From: Brevibacterium sp. ZH18
Lineage (GTDB): Bacteria; Actinomycetota; Actinomycetes; Actinomycetales; Brevibacteriaceae
NCBI RefSeq assembly: GCF_022748595.1
Contig: NZ_JALDSX010000037.1
Span: forward strand, 1-36,205
Direction: 5' to 3'
DNA length: 36,205 bases
The notes beneath the pieces were generated by a model. The model had not been told where the DNA came from. It was given only the letters and a program-made list of their open reading frames with translations, and did not search any database. Of the stretch, positions 8,474 through 15,335 are shown in pieces; within the stretch, counting starts at the first letter, position 1; every line of letters begins with the position of its first letter. The translations under genes and the position numbers were made by a program.

Positions 8474-9181
8474 TCAGGAGTCCACGTCCGCGATCGAGGC
8501 GACGAGCGCCTCGGCGACTTCGGGTTTCTCCACCCCGATGAGACGCCCGTGGTCGAGGAACGCGATTCGATCTCCGAGGACCTTCGCGTCCTCGAGGTCG
8601 GCGGTGGCGTAGAGCGTGGTCAGACCGAACTCCTGCTGGAGGTCTTTGACCAGACGCAGGGTCTCGGCCTGGTGCTCGGGGACGAGGTTGACGACGGGTT
8701 CGTCCATGATGAGGACCTTCGGCTGCCGGACCACGGCCCGGGCCAGGGAGATCGTCTGTCGTTGGAGCTGGGAGAGGTCGCCGGGCACTGCGTCGAGGAT
8801 GCCGCTGAGGCCGATTTTCGAGGTCACGGACTCGACGCGTTCACGGATCTCTTCGGCGGGCAGACCGTCGACGCGCAGAGCGAAACCGAGGTTGTCGCGC
8901 ACGCTCATGTGCGGGTACAGGGCGTAGCTCTCGAGCGCGAGGGTGACGTCGCGATCGTTGACCGCAGCGTGAGTGACGTCGACGCCGTCGATGAGGATCG
9001 ACCCGGTCTTGGGTGCTTCGAGGCCGTGGACCATGCGCAGGATCGTCGATTTTCCCGAGCCGGAGGGGCCGTAGAGGACGAGGAACTCGCCGTCGTCGAT
9101 GAAGAGATTGAACGGTTGCACCGAGGGAGTCACGGTGTTCTCGTAAGTATGACTGAGGCCATTCAACGACACTGTTGACAT
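8474..9181 (-). CDS. Degenerate ABC-type ATPase, MalK/UgpC-like, without TOBE domain
   Basis: A 235-residue nucleotide-binding domain most like the sugar-importer ATPases (SYALYPHMSV). Walker A is intact (GPSGSGKST, residues 38-46) and so is Walker B (LIMDE, Asp160-Glu161). Four other conserved elements are changed: the Q-loop Gln is Glu84, the LSGGQ signature reads LSQLQ (136-140), the D-loop Asp is Val167, and the H-loop His is Ala194. The C-terminal regulatory domain of MalK/UgpC proteins (to about 360 residues) is missing, and no permease gene is nearby. A perfect AGGAGG site fixes the ATG at 9181, although an in-frame ATG lies 24 codons upstream. It may bind ATP without acting as a transport motor. 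Confidence 0.85.
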   Translation of the reverse strand: MSTVSLNGLSHTYENTVTPSVQPFNLFIDDGEFLVLYGPSGSGKSTILRMVHGLEAPKTGSILIDGVDVTHAAVNDRDVTLALESYALYPHMSVRDNLGFALRVDGLPAEEIRERVESVTSKIGLSGILDAVPGDLSQLQRQTISLARAVVRQPKVLIMDEPVVNLVPEHQAETLRLVKDLQQEFGLTTLYATADLEDAKVLGDRIAFLDHGRLIGVEKPEVAEALVASIADVDS

Positions 9182-9394
9182 GCTTCCTCCTAAGTAGATA
9201 TTCGTGAGCAGCTGGTCGTCGGTGACCTGGCGGGGATGCTCAGTCGCTTTCATCCTAAGCGTTTGACTATGGTGCGAGATAGCGAATTCGACATTGCGTA
9301 GAGTGATTCTCAGCACTGTGCCAGCGCGAGCCCGCCCACCTGGGCAGGTGCTGTGCGAATGTTGCCCGAGCGGGTCGGGAGTAGCCATGAGGCC

Positions 9395-10525
9395 ATGGAG
9401 CTCGATGGCGTGCAGACCCTGATGTGGCGACTGCGCCGGCATTCCCTGGTGCCGGAGCCTGCCGCAGTGTCCCAACCTGCCGCAGTGTCGGAGCCTGCCG
9501 CAGACCCGGAGCCTGCCGCAGCGTCGGAACCTGCCGCAGTGCCGGAGCCTGGCCCGGCGGCGGAGCAGCGTGATGCTCTCACCGCCGAGGTTGTCGATCG
9601 TGTCGTCGCACTGCGGGCCTGGCCCGAACGCCTGGCCGAGCAGTCGATTCGAATCCGGCGAGCCGTTCTTGCGACCGCGACGCACCGCGGAAATGGAGTC
9701 AAACAGGGCGGGGGCAGCTGCCTCGCCGAAGCACAGACGTCGGGTGCGGTCATCTGCAGCTATGCACTGCGCGGCGGCTCGTACTTCTTCACCCCGCAGA
9801 CTGGCGCAAATCTGCTGTCCGTGCGCACCACGACGAAGGGCTGGGAATCGGCGCGATTCCAGAGACAGGGGGCATTCGTCATCGACGACTGGCAGCCGTT
9901 CCGCGAGGCCGTGCACGAAGTCTGTGCGGATGGTCCGAGGACCCGGGCCGAGATCAGCGCACATGTGCTGAAAAACCCTGCATTCCGCGGTCTGGAGACC
10001 GGACTGGGCGGTGCCGGTTCGGATTCGCTGTACAAACCCCTCCACTGGTGGGGCGACATCTGCTTCGGCCCGCCTCGGGACGGGATCGCCACATTTCGGT
10101 GGCTGCGTGACGATCCGGCATGGCCGGGTCTGCCCGACGTCGACGTGGCGGGACCGCGAGCGATCGCAGACTACGTGCACTCCTACGGCCCGGTGACGGG
10201 TGACAATCTCCATTACTGGCTGAGTGACGGACTGAGCGTCCCGAGAGCACGGGTGCGCCAATGGCTGGCCGCATTGGGCGATGACCTCGTCGAAGTCGAC
10301 GTGGAATTCGCAGGCTCCGGCGGTGGCACCTCGGTAGCTGCTGCATACGTTCTGGCATCCGATCTCGACGACATCCGCGCGAGCGTTTCGACGGCGACGA
10401 GATCCGGACCCAGTGGTTCGAGGAAGCGGGTCCTGTCCCTCAGCCCCTGCTCGACGAGCAGGTCCGGAACGTGGAGTGGGACAGTCGCAGTGCTTCTGCC
10501 TGCTGACCTCGACCGACCCCGATAG
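9395..10525 (+). CDS. AlkZ-like winged-helix protein (HTH_42 family), probably decaying
   Basis: About 376 residues. The N-terminus (LMWRLRRHSL), ICSYALRGGSYFFTP, the winged-helix part and YVHSYGPVTGDNLHYWL follow the AlkZ-like DNA glycosylase / winged-helix family. Several features look degenerate. The segment normally holding the catalytic Gln-x-Gln reads ALRAWP. A Pro-Glu-Ala hexapeptide repeat is inserted at residues 20-55. The family C-terminus is absent. At (CG)3, 10376-10381, removing two bases gives a more protein-like frame (DIRERFDGDEIRTQWFEE) that ends at 10506. The ATG at 9395 fits the family N-terminus; a GTG at 9353 is possible. The stop codon lies within the -10 box of the next gene. 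Confidence 0.6.
   Translation: MELDGVQTLMWRLRRHSLVPEPAAVSQPAAVSEPAADPEPAAASEPAAVPEPGPAAEQRDALTAEVVDRVVALRAWPERLAEQSIRIRRAVLATATHRGNGVKQGGGSCLAEAQTSGAVICSYALRGGSYFFTPQTGANLLSVRTTTKGWESARFQRQGAFVIDDWQPFREAVHEVCADGPRTRAEISAHVLKNPAFRGLETGLGGAGSDSLYKPLHWWGDICFGPPRDGIATFRWLRDDPAWPGLPDVDVAGPRAIADYVHSYGPVTGDNLHYWLSDGLSVPRARVRQWLAALGDDLVEVDVEFAGSGGGTSVAAAYVLASDLDDIRASVSTATRSGPSGSRKRVLSLSPCSTSRSGTWSGTVAVLLPADLDRPR
9452..9559 (+). repeat. 18-bp tandem repeat, six units, inside the AlkZ-like gene
   Basis: Six 18-bp units of the form CCGGAGCCTGCCGCAGTG encode PEPAAV / SEPAAV-type hexapeptides. The frame is kept because the unit is a multiple of three. Units differ at a few positions. It is a likely length-variable tract. 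Confidence 0.85.
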
Positions 10526-10528
10526 ACT
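10523..10528 (+). promoter_or_regulatory. -10 box of the first lacI-type gene (leaderless)
   Basis: TAGACT overlaps the TAG stop codon of the preceding gene and ends 7 nt before the ATG at 10536. The spacing and hexamer equal those of cysS. No Shine-Dalgarno sequence is present. Confidence 0.6.
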
Positions 10529-10535
10529 TCCGACT

Positions 10536-11516
10536 ATGAAGGTCAAGCTCGAGGACGTCGCCGCCCGTGCGGGCGTGTCCCTGGCGACCGTCTCCCGTGT
10601 CCTCGGTCGGCGCGGATCCGTGGCGGAAGACACCCGGACCGCGGTGCTCTCTGCCATGGATGCGCTGGGCTACTCGCGCTCCACGCTCCTTCATGAGGCG
10701 CCGAGGCGGTTGGTCGCAGTCAGCGCCCCCGGCAACCCCGAATACTGGCAGGTCCAGGTCTGCACCCGCGTGGCCGGCGCGCTGCAGGACCACGGCCTTC
10801 TCATCACCCGACCACCGGTCGAGACCGAGACGAAGCCTCTCGAAGTCGCCATCGGAGCCGGAGCGGTCGCACTTGTGACTCCGACGCTGACCAGCCTGCA
10901 CACGGACATCCCCTGCATCAGGGTCGACGAGCAGTCGGCGATGGACTCGCCCGATGCCAGCGGCGACATCATCGCCGCTCGCCTCGACCTCGGCGGGGGA
11001 ATGACGACGGCGTTCGAGCACCTGCAGGCGATCGGACACCGGAGGATCGGGCTGATCTGCAATGACAGCGGCGAGCTCGCGGTGCAGCTGATCAAACGGT
11101 TCCGTGCCGAGCATCCGGCGCGCAATTTCGGCGTCAGGCTCGACGACTGGATCGCACAGGTGCCGAAGTCCTTCTCCGGCGGTTCGCGGGCTGTCCTCGA
11201 TCTCAAGGACGCGACGTGCACGGCGGTGATCGTGCAGTCGGCCCTCCAGCTCCACGGCGCGCTGCACGGTCTGCGCAATCGGCACCTGCAGGTGCCGCGC
11301 GACATGTCGGTCGTCGGCTTCGGCGATTCGCCGACGATGAAATTCACCGGGCCTCCTGCAACCGTGCTCGGCATCGACGTCGAAGGTCTGTCCCGGGCGC
11401 TCGTGGCGGCGACGTTGAGCACTCTGAAGATCTCCGATGACGAACTCCAGTCGGTTCCGCCTGTCTTCCGGCCCCGACTGCTGGCCCGGGCCTCGACGAC
11501 GGCGGCCCGGCAGTGA
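10536..11516 (+). CDS. LacI-family transcriptional regulator 1
   Basis: A 326-residue regulator. The N-terminal helix-turn-helix (VKLEDVAARAGVSLATVSRVLGRRG, first 16 residues VKLEDVAARAGVSLAT) is canonical LacI, followed by a periplasmic-binding-protein-like sensor domain with GHRRIGLI and VPRDMSVVGFGD. The hinge motif normally seen after LGY is replaced by SRSTLLHEA, so DNA contact by the hinge may differ. The ATG at 10536 is chosen for the HTH position and the -10 box 7 nt upstream. The GTG of the next lacI-type gene overlaps its TGA. The pair probably controls nearby sugar-related genes, possibly ots or the ATPase/DUF4032 pair, but no operator is identified. Confidence 0.87.
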   Translation: MKVKLEDVAARAGVSLATVSRVLGRRGSVAEDTRTAVLSAMDALGYSRSTLLHEAPRRLVAVSAPGNPEYWQVQVCTRVAGALQDHGLLITRPPVETETKPLEVAIGAGAVALVTPTLTSLHTDIPCIRVDEQSAMDSPDASGDIIAARLDLGGGMTTAFEHLQAIGHRRIGLICNDSGELAVQLIKRFRAEHPARNFGVRLDDWIAQVPKSFSGGSRAVLDLKDATCTAVIVQSALQLHGALHGLRNRHLQVPRDMSVVGFGDSPTMKFTGPPATVLGIDVEGLSRALVAATLSTLKISDDELQSVPPVFRPRLLARASTTAARQ

Positions 11517-12553
11517 ACGCTGAGCCGCGCGAGCACAAGCATGTGAGCCTCGCCGACATCGCGCGAGCCGCTGGGGTGTCGAAGGCCACGGCGTCGCGGG
11601 CCCTGCGCAATCCGCAGAACGTCTCCGCCGGTTCGCTGGGGAAGGTCAGGCAGGCGCTGGCGATCCTCGGAGTCGAGTCCAGCAGCTCGGACGAGCCCGA
11701 GGTGGGAATGCTCGCCCTTATCCGACCGGCCGCGCAGACCGGCAATGTCGATCCCTACACCCGGCTGTTCGAGATCCTCACGAACAGGATCTTCGCTCAA
11801 GGGCTCGCCGCCGTCCATGTCGAGGCGGCATCGGACCGCGTGGACGCCCTGGCCGAATCACTTCTTGGCCCGGGCGGGACCGAACCGCGCGTTCAGGGAG
11901 CGATCGTGCTCGGCGGAGGGCCGGCCGGCGAGCTCGCCGCGAAACTGGCGAAGTACGCCCTGCCGCAGATCAGAGTCTCCAACGCTCGTCACGACGACGG
12001 GATCTCACGCATCGTCCTTGACGCGACCGATGGCATCACCACCGCTGTCCAACACCTCGTCCACCTGGGCCATCGCCGGATCGGCCTCGCCGTGCTCAGG
12101 GATTCTGCCGCAGCTGTGCGCATCGCCGGATTCCGTCGGTCAATGGCCAACGTCCTCCATATCCCGGCCACTCGGGATCAGGCCCCGGTCGTCGAGTCCG
12201 CCGCCGGCACCATGGCAGGCGTCGCGGCGGCCGAGGAACTGCTCGAGGCGCAGTGTTCGGCTGTCATCGCGTGTGCGCCGTCTCTGTCCTTCGGCATCCT
12301 CGAGGCCGCGTCCCGTGCCAGACTCGATGTGCCGCGGGACCTGTCGCTGCTCACCGTTGGAGACATGCCCGATGCTGAAGTCATCGCCCCGCCCCTGTCG
12401 CAGGTCAGCTACGACTGGGAGGCCATCGCGGTCTCGGCGCTCAACGAAGTGAGTGCGATGATGGCCAACCCCGCCGAGGCGGCTCGCATCGATTATTCGG
12501 TCACTCCCGATCTCGTTCTGCGGGCCAGTGCTGTTCCCCCGCAGAGACGGTGA
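11513..12553 (+). CDS. LacI-family transcriptional regulator 2
   Basis: A 346-residue regulator with HTH VSLADIARAAGVSKATASRAL at residues 11-31 and a sugar-sensor domain containing LGHRRIGLAV and VPRDLSLLTVGDMP. The GTG start overlaps the stop of the first regulator (GTGA), so both are made from one mRNA. Two adjacent LacI proteins of different sequence could form separate homodimers or a heterodimer. The hinge region is again atypical (LGVESSSSDE). An 11-bp sequence ending at its stop (12542-12552) recurs at 12640-12650. Confidence 0.87.
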   Translation: MNAEPREHKHVSLADIARAAGVSKATASRALRNPQNVSAGSLGKVRQALAILGVESSSSDEPEVGMLALIRPAAQTGNVDPYTRLFEILTNRIFAQGLAAVHVEAASDRVDALAESLLGPGGTEPRVQGAIVLGGGPAGELAAKLAKYALPQIRVSNARHDDGISRIVLDATDGITTAVQHLVHLGHRRIGLAVLRDSAAAVRIAGFRRSMANVLHIPATRDQAPVVESAAGTMAGVAAAEELLEAQCSAVIACAPSLSFGILEAASRARLDVPRDLSLLTVGDMPDAEVIAPPLSQVSYDWEAIAVSALNEVSAMMANPAEAARIDYSVTPDLVLRASAVPPQRR

Positions 12554-12583
12554 TGTCGGATGCGCTCGAACTCGACTCACTGG

Positions 12584-12643
12584 GCCCGAACTTGAGCCCG
12601 AACCTGAGCCCGAACTTGAGCCCGAACCTGAGCTCGAATCAGA
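12584..12643. repeat. 12-bp tandem repeat between lacI-type gene 2 and otsB
   Basis: Five units of GCCCGAACYTGA fill the 105-bp gap between two convergent genes. The first four alternate T/C at one position and the fifth is diverged. A short plus-strand frame through it (PNLS repeats) starts at the lacI-type stop but has no support as a gene. No T-tract terminator is visible. Confidence 0.85.
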
Positions 12644-12658
12644 GACGGTGTAGCCGGC

Positions 12659-13672
12659 TCAGTTCGCCGACTGCTGAGCGGCTCGGTCGCTCGCGATTCG
12701 GCCGAGGAGTTCGGCGACGGCTTCCGGGTCGGCGATTCGCTGCGTGGCACGGGTGGGGGCATCTCCGACTTTGATTCGCAGGCTCAGATTTCTAGGCCTT
12801 CCGGTCTCCGATGCAGCGGCGTCCGTCCGTTGAGCTGAGAACGCCTCGAGTTCGGCGAACGCGTCCTCATCGGTGACGTCGTCGCCCAGATAGAGCACAG
12901 CATCGGGGGAGCCGGCGGCGATGAGCTCCCGGAGGCCGTCACCTTTCGTCGCCTTCTTGACAGCGAGTTCGGTGATGTCGTGGCCTTCGATGACGCGGAT
13001 TCCCGCGTGCTCGTCCTGAGCGGCGATGACATGCTCGTGGAGCGCGTCCGCCAGCACAGAGTCGAGACCGCGGGTATGTACGGTCCTCGAGAACGGCTTT
13101 TTCTCGATCCGGAACTCTGCGCCGCTGCCAGCCGGAAGAGTGTGCTCGAACGAGTCGATGTGGGAGTCGATCGCGGAGAGCATTCCGCGCTCGTCAGCCG
13201 TCAGGGTTGGTGAGTCGGCAGCGGACGCAGCAGCGCTCGACCCTTCCGGACCGGCGTCGGACGCTTCGTCTGCATGGGACCCGAGGTCCACCTCGGCGCC
13301 ATGAGAACCGACCAGCCATGCATTCGGCGGGGGATCGGCCAGGCGGCGCAGCGTCGTGATGTCACGGCCGGAGACCAAGGCCACACGAGTTCCCGGCAGT
13401 GCACTCAGAGCAGCGATCGCCGCGGTCGACCCAGGCAGCATCTGCGAGGTGTCGGGGTTGTCCTGCAACGGGGCGAGAACCCCGTCGAAGTCGAGGGCGA
13501 TGAGGACCGAGCGTGCCGCGCTCAGGCCTCCGATGTCGATGTCTGTCGGATCCGAGGCTCTGGGCATCAGGAGGGGCTGCGTCGGTGTTGAACGGGCGTC
13601 ATGAGGCGTATCCTCGGCGGGCGTCGCGGGTGTCGTCGGGGCAGGAGGCATGGATGTCGAGTCCGAGGTCAC
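12659..13672 (-). CDS. otsB: Trehalose-6-phosphate phosphatase
   Basis: A 337-residue HAD-superfamily phosphatase that converts trehalose 6-phosphate to trehalose. The catalytic DFDGVLAPL is at residues 61-69 (Asp61 nucleophile, Asp63 acid/base). SGRD, the lysine-containing LAVKKATKGDGL and LYLGDDVTDEDAF complete the HAD motifs. The first 50 residues are a Thr/Pro/Ala-rich extension, and an Ala/Ser/Asp-rich insert lies before the cap domain. The GTG at 13672 is preceded by GGAG. It lies 8 bp after the otsA stop and is certainly co-transcribed with otsA. Confidence 0.93.
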   Translation of the reverse strand: MTSDSTSMPPAPTTPATPAEDTPHDARSTPTQPLLMPRASDPTDIDIGGLSAARSVLIALDFDGVLAPLQDNPDTSQMLPGSTAAIAALSALPGTRVALVSGRDITTLRRLADPPPNAWLVGSHGAEVDLGSHADEASDAGPEGSSAAASAADSPTLTADERGMLSAIDSHIDSFEHTLPAGSGAEFRIEKKPFSRTVHTRGLDSVLADALHEHVIAAQDEHAGIRVIEGHDITELAVKKATKGDGLRELIAAGSPDAVLYLGDDVTDEDAFAELEAFSAQRTDAAASETGRPRNLSLRIKVGDAPTRATQRIADPEAVAELLGRIASDRAAQQSAN

Positions 13673-13680
13673 AGATGCTC

Positions 13681-15273
13681 CTATCGAGCGGTGGAAGCGT
13701 CGCGAGGACTGGTGTTGCCGGCGCCGTGCTCGGCACGTGCATCGGTCTTCGCCGCGGGTCGATCAGGGGCCGTTGCCGACCGTTCCGGTAAGGCGGCGGG
13801 ACGGTCGGGAATGATTGCCTCGGGATTCGTGTGGATGGCGTCGAGCTCGGCGAGGAACTTCTTCGACCAGATGCTCACAGTGTCGGTGGAGATCTTCCTG
13901 CGCATCTGCTTCATCCGCCGTGCCCGCGACTTCTCATCCATCTGCACTGCCTCGAGGATGCCTGCCTTGAGGTTTCCGACGTCGTGCGGGTTGACCATCA
14001 CGGCGCTCTTGAGCTGGTCGGCGGCCCCGGTGAATTCGGAGAGGACGAGGGCTCCGTCGTCACGCCCGCGGCATGCCACGTACTCCTTCGCCACGAGATT
14101 CATGCCGTCGCGCAGGGCGGTCACCAGCATGACGTCGGCCGCGAGGAAGAACGCCGTCATCTCGTCGCGCGGATACGAATGGTGGAGGTAGTGGACCGCG
14201 ATCGAACCGACCTCTGCCTGTTCGCCGTTGATCCGTCCGACGGCCAACTCCACATCGTGACGGATGATCTTGTACTGTTCGAGCCGCTCTCTTGAGGGGG
14301 TCGCGATCTGGATGAGGACGATGTCCTCGACGTCGAGCTTCCCTTCGGCCAGCAGCTCACCGAACGCCTTGAGGCGGTGTCGGATGCCCTTCGTGTAGTC
14401 CATCCTGTCGACGCCGAGCATGACGACCTTCGGGTTGCCGACCTCCTCGCGGATCTGCTGAGCCCGTTCGATGATCTTCGGATCGCGGGCGAGTTCCTCG
14501 AGATACGGAGTGTCGATGGAGATGGGAAACGCCTCTGCCCGCACGAGGTGCGCGGGCAGGAGCTGACCCGAGGGGACGGTGACCGTCGACCCCTTCGTCG
14601 TGAAGTTGAGACGGCCCCGTACCGCGCGCCGGAAGTTCGCGGCATCTGCGGGGCGTTGGAATCCGATCAGATCCGCGCCGAGGAGGCCCCTGAGGATGTC
14701 GTCGCGCCACGGAAGCTGCGCGAACAGTTCGAACGGCGGGAAGGGGATGTGGTTGAAGAACCCGATCGCCAGATCGGGACGCATTCGTCGCACCAGCTGG
14801 GGGACCAACTGCAGCTGATAGTCATGGATCCAGACCGTAGCGCCCTCGGCAGCCACCTCGGCGACCTTCGCTGCGAAGCGCTCATTCACCTGCACATACG
14901 AATCCCACCAGGTGCGGTGGTACTCGGGCGGGACGATGACGTCGTGATAGAGAGGCCACAACGTGGCGTTGGAGAATCCTTCGTAATACCTGAGGACCTC
15001 GTCACTCGAGAGGGTGACGGGGATGAGGCGCATGCCGTCGATCGTGAATGGCTCGAAATCTGTGTCGGCGACCCCTGTCCAGCCGATCCAGGCACCTTCC
15101 TTGGACTTCATCACCGGGGCCACCGCAGTGACCAAACCCCCAGGTGAGGTACGCCATCCGGGGCTGTCTCCAGTGGTGTCGCGGTCGACCGGCAAGCGGT
15201 TCGCGACGACGACAAAATCATTGTCGCCATAAGTGGCTGATCCGACTGGCTCAGCAGAGTTGACGGTATCCAT
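13681..15273 (-). CDS. otsA: Alpha,alpha-trehalose-phosphate synthase (GT20)
   Basis: A 530-residue glycosyltransferase that makes trehalose 6-phosphate from UDP-glucose (or another NDP-glucose) and glucose 6-phosphate. VVANRLPVDRD at the N-terminus, IHDYQLQLVPQLVR, NHIPFP, GVDRMDYTKGI and ALRDGMNLVAKEYVA are the GT20 signatures. The last 50 residues are a Pro/Ala/Asp-rich tail not needed in the family. AGGAGG stands before the ATG at 15273. It is the first gene of an otsA-otsB operon and is divergent from the kinase gene. Trehalose here is likely to serve osmotic or desiccation stress. Confidence 0.95.
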   Translation of the reverse strand: MDTVNSAEPVGSATYGDNDFVVVANRLPVDRDTTGDSPGWRTSPGGLVTAVAPVMKSKEGAWIGWTGVADTDFEPFTIDGMRLIPVTLSSDEVLRYYEGFSNATLWPLYHDVIVPPEYHRTWWDSYVQVNERFAAKVAEVAAEGATVWIHDYQLQLVPQLVRRMRPDLAIGFFNHIPFPPFELFAQLPWRDDILRGLLGADLIGFQRPADAANFRRAVRGRLNFTTKGSTVTVPSGQLLPAHLVRAEAFPISIDTPYLEELARDPKIIERAQQIREEVGNPKVVMLGVDRMDYTKGIRHRLKAFGELLAEGKLDVEDIVLIQIATPSRERLEQYKIIRHDVELAVGRINGEQAEVGSIAVHYLHHSYPRDEMTAFFLAADVMLVTALRDGMNLVAKEYVACRGRDDGALVLSEFTGAADQLKSAVMVNPHDVGNLKAGILEAVQMDEKSRARRMKQMRRKISTDTVSIWSKKFLAELDAIHTNPEAIIPDRPAALPERSATAPDRPAAKTDARAEHGAGNTSPRDASTAR

Positions 15274-15322
15274 CTGCGCCTCCTCCTGTGTCTGTCCTTG
15301 GAACGAACTGTACTCGCTCGAC

Positions 15323-15328
15323 TAGGCT
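15323..15328 (+). promoter_or_regulatory. -10 box of the Ser/Thr kinase gene (leaderless)
   Basis: TAGGCT ends 7 nt before GTG at 15336, the same geometry as cysS and the first lacI-type gene. A TTGGAA at about 15298-15303 could be the -35 element. Confidence 0.55.
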
Positions 15329-15335
15329 GGGACAG

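Noticed and set aside
12550..12774. Small plus-strand frame with PNLS repeats after the second lacI-type gene
   Set aside because: It is made of the 12-bp repeat and then runs antisense through otsB, with no ribosome binding site of its own and no homology.
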